DNA from: Candidatus Peregrinibacteria bacterium
GTDB taxonomy: Bacteria > Patescibacteriota > Gracilibacteria > UBA1369 > LOWO2-01-FULL-3
Length of the DNA: 64,000 nt
NCBI GenBank assembly: GCA_018655275.1
Contig: JABIJZ010000002.1
Span: 271,313 to 335,312, forward strand
Reading direction: 5' to 3'
Under the pieces are notes generated by a model. That model was not told where the DNA came from. It saw only the letters and a program-made list of their open reading frames with translations, and did not search any database. Of the stretch, positions 6,835 to 14,779 are shown piece by piece (the first letter of the stretch is position 1; every line of letters starts with the position of its first letter). The position numbers and the translations under genes were made by a program.

Positions 6835-7811
6835 TCGTAATGAAAAACAAGGCAACAAAAACCCAAATCAAAAGTGTAGTAAAAGCCATCGAGAAATTAT
6901 CGCTAAAAGCGGAACAGTTACCAGGAGCCCAAAGAACAGCCATCGGGGTAACAGGCAACAAAGATTACATCGACCAAGGCAGAATCCTTAACTTCCCAGG
7001 GGTGAAAGAAATCATCCACGTAACAAAAAAATACAAACTGGTCAGCCGAGAATTCAAACCGCAAAACAGCAAAGTCCGAATCAACAAAGACATCACATTC
7101 GGAGGCAAAGCGCCAGTCATCATCGCCGGCCCATGTTCCATAGAATCCTACGAACAACTCCTAGAGATCGCACGCAAAGTAAAAGCCCTAGGAGCAGACA
7201 TGCTCAGAGGCGGCGCATACAAACCGCGAACTTCGCCATACTCATTTCAAGGACTAGAAGAAGAAGGCCTAGAAATCATGAGCAAAGTGTCGAAAAAAAT
7301 AGGAATCCCAACAATCAGCGAAATCACATCCACAGACCAACTCGACCTCTTCAAAAAACACACAGACATGATCCAAATCGGCGCAAGAAACATGCACAAT
7401 TTTGATCTCCTCAAAAAAGTCGCAAAACTCGACAAACCAATCCTCCTCAAGAGAGGAATGTCAGCCACCATGGAAGAATTCCTACTCGCAGCCGAATACA
7501 TTCTCAACGAAGGCAACCCAAACGTCGTCCTATGCGAAAGAGGAATCAGAACATTCGAGCAATCCACCAGAAACATCTTGGATTTAAACACCGTAGCCTT
7601 GATAAAAGAAGAATCTCACCTACCAATAATCGTCGATCCAAGCCACGCAGCAGGACGATACGACTTGGTAGCTCCACTCGCAAAAGCAGGATTAGCAGTA
7701 GGAGCAGACGGACTAATAGTAGAAGTACACAACGACCCAAAAAACGCACTTTCAGACGGCGGACAATCCCTAACTTTCGACTCATTCAAATCATTAATAA
7801 AAGAATTATGA
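6828..7811 (+). CDS. aroF: DAHP synthase with N-terminal regulatory domain
   Basis: This enzyme condenses phosphoenolpyruvate and erythrose 4-phosphate to DAHP, the entry step to chorismate. The 327-residue protein has a ferredoxin-like N-terminal domain (about 1-75), as in the Thermotoga/Bacillus type that is feedback-controlled, followed by the KDO8P/DAHP synthase barrel with the metal-binding Cys in AGPCSIES (about 100-107), RGGAYKPRTSPYSFQG, KRGMSAT and VDPSHAAG. It is the only shikimate gene in the window. It overlaps the trpD-C-F gene by 7 bp and the trpB start by ATGA. Its place inside the trp operon means that carbon entry and tryptophan synthesis are co-regulated. Confidence 0.95.
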   Translation: MLIVMKNKATKTQIKSVVKAIEKLSLKAEQLPGAQRTAIGVTGNKDYIDQGRILNFPGVKEIIHVTKKYKLVSREFKPQNSKVRINKDITFGGKAPVIIAGPCSIESYEQLLEIARKVKALGADMLRGGAYKPRTSPYSFQGLEEEGLEIMSKVSKKIGIPTISEITSTDQLDLFKKHTDMIQIGARNMHNFDLLKKVAKLDKPILLKRGMSATMEEFLLAAEYILNEGNPNVVLCERGIRTFEQSTRNILDLNTVALIKEESHLPIIVDPSHAAGRYDLVAPLAKAGLAVGADGLIVEVHNDPKNALSDGGQSLTFDSFKSLIKEL

Positions 7812-9016
7812 AAAAATACATCCTAAACAAATCCGGCCACTTCGGAGAATACGGCGGCAGATACGTCCCCGAACTCCTCATCCCCGTCATGGAAGAACTC
7901 GAACAAGCATTTTACAAACTCAAAAAAGACCCCAAATTCACCCAAGAACTCAAAGCCCTCTACAAAAACTATTCAGGCCGACCAACCCCACTCTATTTCT
8001 GCGAAAACCTCACAAAAAAACTAGGAGGCGCAAAAATATACCTAAAAAATGAAGGCCTAAACCACACCGGCGCACACAAAATCAATCATTGCCTAGGCCA
8101 AGCCCTAATAGCCAAACACCTTAAGAAAAAACGAGTAATAGCAGAAACAGGCGCAGGCCAACACGGCCTCGCAACCGCGACAGTATGCGCAAAACTCGGA
8201 CTCGACTGTACAATATACATGGGCGCAAAAGACTACGAAAGACAAAAACCAAACGTCTTCTTCATGGAAAGATTAGGAGCCAAAGTCGTTCCAGTCCAAA
8301 CAGGAGGCAAAATCCTGCGCGACGCAATCAACGCAGCCCTCAGAGATTTGATCGCCCACCCAACAGACACATATTACCTCCTCGGCACCGCCTGCGGCCC
8401 TCATCCATACCCAGCAATGAACGTATATTTCCAAAGCATCGTAGGCAAAGAAGTCCGCACCCAACTAAAAAGCCAAGAGTCTCGAAAACCAGACTACTTA
8501 GTCGCCTGCGTAGGAGGCGGCAGCAACGCCATGGGTTTATTCCACGAATTTTTGGACGACAAAGAAGTCAATTTGGTCGCCGTAGAAGCAGGCGGCAAAG
8601 GCATCAAAGAAACCGATCGTGCCTGCCAACACGCAGCCAGATTCCAAACTGGATCAAAAGGCGTTGTCGAAGGCTTCAAATCAATTTTCCTCCAAACAAA
8701 AGACGGCCAAATCAAAGAAACACACAGCATCTCAGCAGGACTCGATTATTCAGGTGTCAGCCCACAACTTGCATACCTCAAAGACTTAAACCGAATCCAA
8801 ACCTCATACGCCAAAGACAACGAGGTTCTAGAAGCACACACACTCCTCGCCAAAGAAGAAGGCATCTTCGCTGCACTCGAATCATGTCACGCCATGGCAG
8901 AAACAATCAAACTCGCAAAAAAGCTCCCGAAAAACAAAATCATAGTCTTCAACTGCTCAGGACGCGGAGACAAAGACCTCTTCATCCTTGCAAAAAAATA
9001 TAACTTCTCTCTCTAA
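7808..9016 (+). CDS. trpB: Tryptophan synthase beta chain
   Basis: TrpB makes tryptophan from indole and serine with PLP. The 402-residue product starts at the ATG overlapping the aroF stop (the frame is open upstream, but homology begins at MKKYILNKSGHFGEYGGRYVPE). The PLP lysine is K91 in GAHKINH, GAGQHG follows at about 116, and the phosphate-binding GGGSNAMG is at about 236. This is the TrpB1 type that works with TrpA. The Asn after the PLP lysine region is as usual. trpA begins one base before the stop ends (TAATG), so the two subunits are coupled. Nothing is missing. Confidence 0.96.
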   Translation: MKKYILNKSGHFGEYGGRYVPELLIPVMEELEQAFYKLKKDPKFTQELKALYKNYSGRPTPLYFCENLTKKLGGAKIYLKNEGLNHTGAHKINHCLGQALIAKHLKKKRVIAETGAGQHGLATATVCAKLGLDCTIYMGAKDYERQKPNVFFMERLGAKVVPVQTGGKILRDAINAALRDLIAHPTDTYYLLGTACGPHPYPAMNVYFQSIVGKEVRTQLKSQESRKPDYLVACVGGGSNAMGLFHEFLDDKEVNLVAVEAGGKGIKETDRACQHAARFQTGSKGVVEGFKSIFLQTKDGQIKETHSISAGLDYSGVSPQLAYLKDLNRIQTSYAKDNEVLEAHTLLAKEEGIFAALESCHAMAETIKLAKKLPKNKIIVFNCSGRGDKDLFILAKKYNFSL

Positions 9017-9771
9017 TGAAATTAATGACACACATCGTCGCAGGATATCCATCCCTCAAAGAATCCACAGACATCGCCAAAACAATGGCAACAACTGGCA
9101 CCTCATTCATCGAAATTCAATTTCCCTTCTCTGACCCAATCGCAGACGGCAAAACAATCCTAGAAGCAAACACAAAAGCCCTCGCAAAAGGAATAACAAC
9201 CAAGAAATGTTTCGCATTAACAAAAGACTTAGCCCAAAACACCGACACCCCAATCTTGATAATGACTTACTTCAACATCGCCTTCAAATACGGCTTAGAA
9301 GAATTCTGCCGCAAAGCCCAAAAATCAGGCGTCTACGGCCTAATCATCCCAGACATCCCGATCGACGAAGAACCTTTCGAAAACTACATAAAACTGTGCA
9401 AAAAATACAACCTCCACCCAATTCAAGTCATCTCCCCCATCACTCCACCAGAAAGACTTCGGAAAATCGCAAAAATCGCCACAGGATTCATATATTGCGT
9501 CTCGAGATACGGGACAACCGGAGAGAAAAACACCCTCAACCCAGACCTCAGATCATACTTAGCCAAAGTCCGAAAACACATCAAAATCCCTCTCGCCCTC
9601 GGGTTCGGAATATCAACTCCAGCCCAAGCCAAAGAAGCCGCTCGCAACGCCGACATCATCGTAATCGGCAGCAAAATTTTGAATTTGTATGACGAAACTC
9701 CCGCCAACACCAAACTAAAAGCTATAGGAAATTTTATCCAAAAAGTTCAATGTGCTTGTCTCCCTTCATAG
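9016..9771 (+). CDS. trpA: Tryptophan synthase alpha chain
   Basis: TrpA cleaves indole-3-glycerol phosphate to indole, which passes to TrpB. The 251-residue protein has the catalytic Glu (E33 in FIEIQFPFSDP) and Asp (D44 in PIADG), a flexible-loop equivalent at YGTTGEK, and the phosphate site GFGIST. The N-terminal helix found in most TrpA (about 15 residues) is absent, and the protein begins almost at strand 1, as the TAATG junction with trpB fixes the start. It is the last gene of the operon; its 3' end overlaps the convergent vapC by 38 bp and no terminator is seen between them. Confidence 0.95.
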   Translation: MKLMTHIVAGYPSLKESTDIAKTMATTGTSFIEIQFPFSDPIADGKTILEANTKALAKGITTKKCFALTKDLAQNTDTPILIMTYFNIAFKYGLEEFCRKAQKSGVYGLIIPDIPIDEEPFENYIKLCKKYNLHPIQVISPITPPERLRKIAKIATGFIYCVSRYGTTGEKNTLNPDLRSYLAKVRKHIKIPLALGFGISTPAQAKEAARNADIIVIGSKILNLYDETPANTKLKAIGNFIQKVQCACLPS

Positions 9772-10180
9772 CATTGTAAAATTTCTTGTCTGCTGTAAGA
9801 AAAACCGTATCCAAATCCTTAGCAAGAGCATGATAAGAAGCATCGTAATACGAAATTTCAGGATTTTCGTGCACAACAGCTATTGCCTCCTCCACATAAT
9901 CATCACCAGGCTCCAAAAGCCCAATCCCAAACTCTTTAAAACGTTTAAAAATCTCCAACGCCTGCTCCCTATCCTCAGCCTTTCTAGAAACTATATTCAA
10001 AAATTCAAAAATCATCAGAGGAGTCGCAAGCACCGTCGTCACACCTTGCATTTTATACTTCAGGAGCTCACTTGCCTCCTCACTCCCCCTTTCTTCAAAG
10101 AAAACCTTCACCAAAACAGAAGCATCCAGTACAACCGTCTTATAGATAAACCTACTTGGTTCAAATTTATTCTTTGCCAT
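9734..10180 (-). CDS. PIN-domain toxin (VapC-like)
   Basis: VapC toxins are Mg-dependent RNases that cleave tRNA or rRNA. The 148-residue protein shows the four PIN acidic residues: D19 (VVLDAS), E59 (IFEFLN), D113 (YYDASYHALA) and D131 (LTADKKF). The first 12 residues precede the PIN fold. It overlaps the upstream RHH gene by 14 bp, the usual toxin-antitoxin arrangement, and its 3' end overlaps trpA on the other strand. A solitary PIN RNase role is possible, but the partner gene argues for a toxin. Confidence 0.88.
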   Translation of the reverse strand: MAKNKFEPSRFIYKTVVLDASVLVKVFFEERGSEEASELLKYKMQGVTTVLATPLMIFEFLNIVSRKAEDREQALEIFKRFKEFGIGLLEPGDDYVEEAIAVVHENPEISYYDASYHALAKDLDTVFLTADKKFYNAMKGDKHIELFG

Positions 10181-10427
10181 AACGAATTTCCCTTAATATT
10201 TCCACAGAGTCCCTTTTATCACGCAATTTAACTTTTTTACGAAACTCAGCAAGCTCATCAAACATACGATCAATACCATCCGCATCAAGAGTCAATTTGT
10301 CCTCAATCAATCCAACCACATACTTACTCATATTCTGATTCCCAACCTTTTCACGCAACAACTTAACCGTCTTTGCAGGAAAGGAAAAAGTCACCCTTTG
10401 ATAATTTATTTGAGCCGTCCTAGCCAT
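10167..10427 (-). CDS. Ribbon-helix-helix antitoxin (VapB-like)
   Basis: The 86-residue protein starts with an RHH-like strand (QRVTFSFPAKTVKLLREKVG) and continues SKYVVGLIEDKL, then a charged helical tail that would wrap the toxin. Antitoxins of this form bind VapC and repress their own operon. The ATG at 10427 was chosen because codons further upstream lie in the operator and -10 box and homology starts at MARTAQ. It overlaps vapC by 14 bp. A 10-bp inverted repeat 27 bp upstream is the probable operator. Confidence 0.82.
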   Translation of the reverse strand: MARTAQINYQRVTFSFPAKTVKLLREKVGNQNMSKYVVGLIEDKLTLDADGIDRMFDELAEFRKKVKLRDKRDSVEILREIRYGKE

Positions 10428-10453
10428 ATCCCAGAAAGTTAATTTCACAAAAC

Positions 10454-10495
10454 AACTTACGTAACAATAATACATAAGTTATCCGCAAAAATCAA
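10454..10495 (-). promoter_or_regulatory. vapBC-like promoter with overlapping palindromic operator
   Basis: On the minus strand TTGATT (10490-10495) and TATTAT (10467-10472) are 17 bp apart. An inverted repeat with 10-bp arms, AACTTACGTA (10454-10463) and TACATAAGTT (10471-10480), one mismatch and a 7-bp spacer, covers the -10 box. This is the arrangement expected for autorepression by the RHH antitoxin. Confidence 0.65.
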
Positions 10496-10496
10496 C

Positions 10497-11216
10497 CTAC
10501 CTCAAACTCGCAATAGCTTCCTTGTAATCCTCCGCTCCAAACACATAGCTACCCGCAACCGCAATTTCCGCTCCAGCTTCACGAACAATCGCAGCAGTCT
10601 CAGCATTAACCCCACCATCAACCTCGATTTCATATCCCAAAGCACCTCCAGACGAAGCTTTTTTGTCTCGAAGCCAAGAAACTTTTGGCATCATATCCTC
10701 CATAAAACTCTGCCCACCAAACCCAGGCTCAACAGTCATAATCAATATCATATCAGAAAGAGCCAAAGCATCTTCATATTGCTCAATCGGAGTCCCAGGC
10801 TTTACCGAAAACCCAGCCTTCACTCCTTTAGCCCTAATCATTTGCAAACAACCTCTCAACGCCTCTGCCGAACCAAACCCTCCATCAGCACCTCCAGGCC
10901 CGCCACACGCCTCCGCATGCACAACAATATAATCCTGCGAAATCTCACGTCCAGAAACCTGCGCACCTTTTCCCAAAGCCTCAGCAAAAGGCCCAACAAA
11001 CTTCTCAGGATTCTCGATCATCAAATGAACATCAAGAGGAGCCTTCACCGACGAAGCCAACGACTTCACGACAGGCACACCAATAGTGATATTCGGCACA
11101 AAATGCCCATCCATCACGTCCACATGCACCAATTCCGCTCCAGCCTCAAGAACCGCATCTATCTCCGCCCCAAGGCGTCCAAAATCCGCTGACAATATCG
11201 ATGGTGCAATTTTCAT
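10497..11216 (-). CDS. rpe: Ribulose-phosphate 3-epimerase
   Basis: Rpe interconverts ribulose 5-phosphate and xylulose 5-phosphate in the non-oxidative pentose phosphate pathway. The TIM-barrel sequence shows APSILSADFGRL, the metal His and Asp in VHVDVMDGHFVPN, DVHLMIENP, VEPGFGGQSF and the second Asp in EVDGGVN. At 239 residues it is longer than the usual 215-225 because of a Gly/Ala-rich insert (about 92-118) after the HLMI strand. It follows rpiB by 31 bp and probably shares its transcript from prs. Confidence 0.95.
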   Translation of the reverse strand: MKIAPSILSADFGRLGAEIDAVLEAGAELVHVDVMDGHFVPNITIGVPVVKSLASSVKAPLDVHLMIENPEKFVGPFAEALGKGAQVSGREISQDYIVVHAEACGGPGGADGGFGSAEALRGCLQMIRAKGVKAGFSVKPGTPIEQYEDALALSDMILIMTVEPGFGGQSFMEDMMPKVSWLRDKKASSGGALGYEIEVDGGVNAETAAIVREAGAEIAVAGSYVFGAEDYKEAIASLR

Positions 11217-11247
11217 AAAACTTTTCGATTAAAATTTCTAGTAAAAC

Positions 11248-11739
11248 CTACCCTTCCCCATTCACAACCACATCACCCCCCTCATCAGCAACTTCTCCTC
11301 CAACAACTCCATTTATTTTCTCAACACGACGAACGTGCCGCTCCTCCCCTTCCTCAAAATCAGTAGTAAAGAAAGTATCCACAATCTTCTTCGCCTTCTC
11401 CAATTCAGTAGTTCGCCCACCGAGAGTAATCACATTTGCATTGTTGTGCTTACGCGACATTTCGGCCATATGCTCATCAGTCGCAACCGTCGCACGAACA
11501 CCAGGAACTTTGTTCGCAGTCATCTGCATTCCAATCCCAGTTCCACACACCAAAACTCCCTTCGCATCTTTGTTTTCCATGACTTTTTCACTAACTTCTC
11601 GAGCAATATCAGGATAATCCACAGAATCTTCCGAAAAACACCCGAGATCTATAACATCGTGCCCACCCTCCTTCAAATAATCACGAAGGTTATTTTTCAT
11701 CTCATATCCCCCGTGATCTGAACCAATGTAAACTTGCAT
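11248..11739 (-). CDS. rpiB: Ribose 5-phosphate isomerase B
   Basis: RpiB interconverts ribose 5-phosphate and ribulose 5-phosphate. The 163-residue product has IGSDHGGYEMK (substrate His), DLGCFSEDSVDYPD, the catalytic Cys65 in VCGTGIGM, and NNANVITLGGR, all typical. The last 20 or so residues are an acidic Gly/Val-rich tail beyond the usual length of about 145. It lies 9 bp after prs and 31 bp before rpe, so three pentose-phosphate genes form one unit. Confidence 0.95.
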   Translation of the reverse strand: MQVYIGSDHGGYEMKNNLRDYLKEGGHDVIDLGCFSEDSVDYPDIAREVSEKVMENKDAKGVLVCGTGIGMQMTANKVPGVRATVATDEHMAEMSRKHNNANVITLGGRTTELEKAKKIVDTFFTTDFEEGEERHVRRVEKINGVVGGEVADEGGDVVVNGEG

Positions 11740-11748
11740 AATTTTAAG

Positions 11749-12684
11749 TTAGATAAACGCATCAGTAACCGATTTTCCTTCATGCACCGCACTAATAACA
11801 CGTGCAAAAAGCGGAGCAATCGAAAGAACTTTCAAGCCTTCAAAAGTTTTATCTCCCAAAGGAATAGAATCTGTAACAACCACCTCTTTGAACCCAGCCT
11901 TAGACAATCTCTCAATAGCCGGATCAGAGAAAACAGCATGAGACGCTCCAAGATACACATCCGGATTCGCCCCAGACTTCATCAGGACCTCAACCGCCGC
12001 ACACACACTTCCTCCAGTATCAATCATGTCATCATAAAGCAGACAAGTCTTCCCATCCACATCCCCCACAACATGAGTAACTTCAGATTTATTATGTTCA
12101 GGTCTTTGTTTGTGAATAATCGCAAGAGTAGCTCCAAGCAAATCCGCGAAAATCTTCGCGTCCTTAGCTCCTCCAGCATCAGGAGAAACCACAACTAGAT
12201 CCTTCAAATTCTTCGCTTTGAAATAATCCGCAAAAAGTCGGTTCGGATTCGCATTATCCACAGGGAAGTTAAAAAATCCTTGCTCTTGATCGCTATGCAA
12301 AGCCATTGTTATCACGTGGTCAGCTCCAGCCGCAGAAATCAGATCCGCCATCAATTTCGCAGAAATCGGCTCACGAGGAGTCGCCACACGATCCTGTCTC
12401 GCATATCCATAATGAGGCATAACAACATGGATACTTCCCGCAAATGACCTCTTCAAACTATCCAAAATCACGAACAGCTCCATCAGATCTTCATTCACAT
12501 TCGCAGTACAAGTCTGCACCACAAAAACATCGTCACCACGCACAGTTTCCTCAGCTTTTGCATAAACCTCTCCACACGCAAATCTTTTGACAAGCATAGG
12601 AGAAACACTGGTTTTCAATTCTTTCGCAATCGCGGCAGCTAGCTCTGGGTGAGACGTTCCTGCATAGATTTTTAGTTTTGACAT
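11749..12684 (-). CDS. prs: Ribose-phosphate pyrophosphokinase
   Basis: Prs makes PRPP from ribose 5-phosphate and ATP. PRPP is the second substrate of the TrpD domain encoded earlier in the window and is needed for nucleotide synthesis. The 311-residue sequence has the family marks FACGEVYAKAEETVRGDDVFVVQ, the Mg site with TMALHSDQEQGFF, the flexible loop VVSPDAGGAKDAK and the PRPP-binding LLYDDMIDTGGS. The length is normal. A consensus -35 (TTGACA) with a weak -10 lies upstream. rpiB and rpe follow closely. Confidence 0.96.
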   Translation of the reverse strand: MSKLKIYAGTSHPELAAAIAKELKTSVSPMLVKRFACGEVYAKAEETVRGDDVFVVQTCTANVNEDLMELFVILDSLKRSFAGSIHVVMPHYGYARQDRVATPREPISAKLMADLISAAGADHVITMALHSDQEQGFFNFPVDNANPNRLFADYFKAKNLKDLVVVSPDAGGAKDAKIFADLLGATLAIIHKQRPEHNKSEVTHVVGDVDGKTCLLYDDMIDTGGSVCAAVEVLMKSGANPDVYLGASHAVFSDPAIERLSKAGFKEVVVTDSIPLGDKTFEGLKVLSIAPLFARVISAVHEGKSVTDAFI

Positions 12685-12712
12685 AGGATATAAGTAAGAT
12701 TTTTGAGGTTAT

Positions 12713-12741
12713 ATTGTGCGTCTTTTTCGATTTTTTGTCAA
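12713..12741 (-). promoter_or_regulatory. Candidate promoter of prs-rpiB-rpe
   Basis: TTGACA (12736-12741, minus strand) is followed after 17 bp by CACAAT (12713-12718), about 30 bp before the prs ATG. The -35 is consensus and the -10 matches at four of six positions. Confidence 0.45.
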
Positions 12742-12826
12742 GACCCAGGTACAAAACCTAAGATTCTCATCAAATTTTCGCCAAAAAACCCACCTAACTT
12801 ATATCATAGGTGCAAAAATTGGGCAA

Positions 12827-13189
12827 TTATTCAGCATCAGCAGGCAACTGTGTCGGACCTCTCCTTTTCCACGAGCCCCTTTCTATTCTTCGCTGCTCCT
12901 CCGTCAATGAATTCCACCGATTAGTCTCCCTAGCATCCAAACACACCAATCCCATATCATGCGCCGTCTGTTCACACAAAGAATCAAATTTTGGGTTTGC
13001 AGACGCACGAAAACACCGTCTCTCAACATTCGCTCTCAATCGTTCACATACGACACTGTTAGTCTCTCTTCCCCCACAACCCACAACCGCTTCCATCAAC
13101 ACAAACAACAAAATTGCAATCCTGCCTCTTGTCAAAAAAACACCGCCGTCACCTCCACCTTCCCCTTTTTCTTTATCTAAGCTACCCAT
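12827..13189 (-). CDS. Hypothetical membrane-anchored Cys-rich protein, 120 aa
   Basis: I do not recognise it. A Gly/Glu-rich N-terminus (1-20) is followed by one hydrophobic segment (about 23-38, GRIAILLFVLMEAVVGCG), then a charged domain with five Cys after the membrane segment, including VCERLRANVERRC and DSLCEQTAHDMGLVC, and a C-terminal region rich in Arg and Trp. The Cys spacing suggests two disulfides or a metal site outside the membrane. It has a strong promoter of its own (TTGACT-17-TATAAT), which is the best evidence that it is real. It sits between the transketolase and prs groups. Confidence 0.6.
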   Translation of the reverse strand: MGSLDKEKGEGGGDGGVFLTRGRIAILLFVLMEAVVGCGGRETNSVVCERLRANVERRCFRASANPKFDSLCEQTAHDMGLVCLDARETNRWNSLTEEQRRIERGSWKRRGPTQLPADAE

Positions 13190-13223
13190 AAAAATTAGAA
13201 ATAATTACAAAAAATAAGAGGTG

Positions 13224-13252
13224 ATTATAGCCCAAAACACCCTTTAAGTCAA
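13224..13252 (-). promoter_or_regulatory. Promoter of the 12827-13189 gene
   Basis: On the minus strand TTGACT (13247-13252) and TATAAT (13224-13229) are 17 bp apart, predicting a leader of about 30 nt without Shine-Dalgarno sequence. It is among the best sigma70-type promoters in the window. Confidence 0.7.
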
Positions 13253-13266
13253 CAGCTGGCCAAACT

Positions 13267-14253
13267 TTACACCAACTTCTTCAAACTTTTATAAACTCCC
13301 TCTTCATCAAACCCGTACTTCTTATACAGATCAACCGGCTTACCAGATTCTCCAAATTTATCCTGCATACCAATCTTCACCAATTTCACGCCAACTCCTT
13401 CTTCAGCCAATACCTCGCTAACAGCTCCAGCAAGACCTCCAATAACACTGTGATCCTCAGCTGTCACACAAACACCAGCACGGCTCGCACAATCAATAAT
13501 AGTTTTTTTATCAATAGGTTTAATAGAACTCACATTCACAACAATCACCTTCTTGCCCTCCTCCTGCAATCTCGCAGCAGCAAATAAACTAGATCCAACC
13601 AAAGCCCCAGTTGCAAACACACAAACATCAACTTTCTTGGGCAATTCGCCATTCGCAGCACCAAAAACCACATCAGATTTTCCAAATTTGAAAGAGACCT
13701 TCTCATCATAGATAACAGCCGTACCCTGACGCGCAACACGAATATAAGTTGGCCCAAAATCATCCACAACCGCCTGCATAATGCTCAAAGCCTCGTAATG
13801 ATCCGCCGGGCAAACAACCTTCATATTCGGCAACGCACGCATAATCGCAATATCCTCCAAAGCCTGATGGGAAGCCCCATCCTCGCCCGTCAAAACACCA
13901 GCATGAGAGCCAAGCAATTTCACATTTAGATTCGGATAACACACCGAATTCCGAACAATCTCCCAAGCCCGACCAGCCACAAATACTGAGAACGAACATG
14001 CAAAAGGAATCTTGCCACGAGCAGCCATACCAGCCGCAGCTCCAACCATGTTTTGTTCCGCAATACCCATATTGAAATGCCTTTCCGGCCATTCTTTCGC
14101 AAATTTCGCTGTCTGCACACTGCCCGACAAATCCGCGTCCAAAACCACAATCCCTTTATATTTCCCTCCCAATTTCACCAACGCTTCTCCAAAACTCTTT
14201 CGAGTCGCAATTTTCTCGCAATCTGGATCTAGATTTACATTGTATTTAGCCAT
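13267..14253 (-). CDS. Transketolase, C-terminal subunit
   Basis: This is the pyrimidine and C-terminal half of a split transketolase, which moves two-carbon units in the pentose phosphate pathway. The 328 residues contain the TPP-activating Glu67 in FNMGIAEQNMVGAAAG, GSHAGVLTGEDGASHQALED, the substrate-binding ARQG, and a C-terminal domain with FATGALVGSSL and TAEDHSVIGGLAGAV. The partner subunit is encoded at 14780-15583, with the signal peptidase gene between. Split transketolases are common in Patescibacteria, archaea and some other bacteria. Confidence 0.94.
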   Translation of the reverse strand: MAKYNVNLDPDCEKIATRKSFGEALVKLGGKYKGIVVLDADLSGSVQTAKFAKEWPERHFNMGIAEQNMVGAAAGMAARGKIPFACSFSVFVAGRAWEIVRNSVCYPNLNVKLLGSHAGVLTGEDGASHQALEDIAIMRALPNMKVVCPADHYEALSIMQAVVDDFGPTYIRVARQGTAVIYDEKVSFKFGKSDVVFGAANGELPKKVDVCVFATGALVGSSLFAAARLQEEGKKVIVVNVSSIKPIDKKTIIDCASRAGVCVTAEDHSVIGGLAGAVSEVLAEEGVGVKLVKIGMQDKFGESGKPVDLYKKYGFDEEGVYKSLKKLV

Positions 14254-14256
14254 TTC

Positions 14257-14760
14257 TTAGTTGTAAGGAAAATTCAGGTAAGTGAACACACCCTTGATGT
14301 CGTCGACATCCACATAATGCAATATAAAGTGTCGACTATCAACACTCGATTGACGATTATCCCCCAAAACAAAGTACTTACCAAGTGGAACATTGTAAAC
14401 AACCCCATCCATCTCCGAAGTAAACACCGAAGAATCTTCAACATTCACCTCCGTCTTCGTCCCCCATCTCAAATAAGGTTCCGATGCAATTCGCCCATCC
14501 ACAGAGACAACTCCATCTTTTATAGAAATCTTCTCCCCAGGCATTCCAACAACTCTTTTTATATACACATCAACATTATCACTCGAATCTTCCAGCTCAA
14601 ACAAAACCACATCCCCTCTCTCAACTCCACCAAAAGCAGCCTCATACCCACTCATATACACAACATCTCCTTCATAAAAAGTCGGCAACATACTTCCCCC
14701 AGAAACAATCACAGGAAAAGTCATCAAAAGCTTTATAAAACTAATCAAAACAGGAATCAT
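14257..14760 (-). CDS. lepB: Signal peptidase I
   Basis: Signal peptidase I cleaves signal peptides of exported proteins at the outer face of the membrane. The 167-residue protein has one N-terminal hydrophobic segment (2-20), the catalytic Ser23 in SGGSMLPT, the general base Lys68 in YIKRVVGMPGEKI, and box E GDNRQSSVDSRHF (133-145). It is short but complete, as in Gram-positive-like enzymes. It lies 3 bp before the C-terminal transketolase gene and 19 bp after the N-terminal one, a placement with no clear metabolic reason. Its substrates should include the SLH protein and the large surface protein of this window. Confidence 0.94.
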   Translation of the reverse strand: MIPVLISFIKLLMTFPVIVSGGSMLPTFYEGDVVYMSGYEAAFGGVERGDVVLFELEDSSDNVDVYIKRVVGMPGEKISIKDGVVSVDGRIASEPYLRWGTKTEVNVEDSSVFTSEMDGVVYNVPLGKYFVLGDNRQSSVDSRHFILHYVDVDDIKGVFTYLNFPYN

Positions 14761-14779
14761 AAAAAATTTTTACTATCAC

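Noticed and set aside
9207..9692. Second gene within trpA on the plus strand
   Set aside because: Arg/His/Pro-rich shadow frame; the trpA frame has all catalytic residues.
10428..10475. Longer antitoxin starting at 10475
   Set aside because: The extra codons overlap the operator and -10 box, and the RHH fold begins at MARTAQ.
12703..13217. Plus-strand open frames opposite the 120-aa gene
   Set aside because: They lack a promoter and typical protein composition, whereas the minus-strand frame has TTGACT-17-TATAAT at the right distance.
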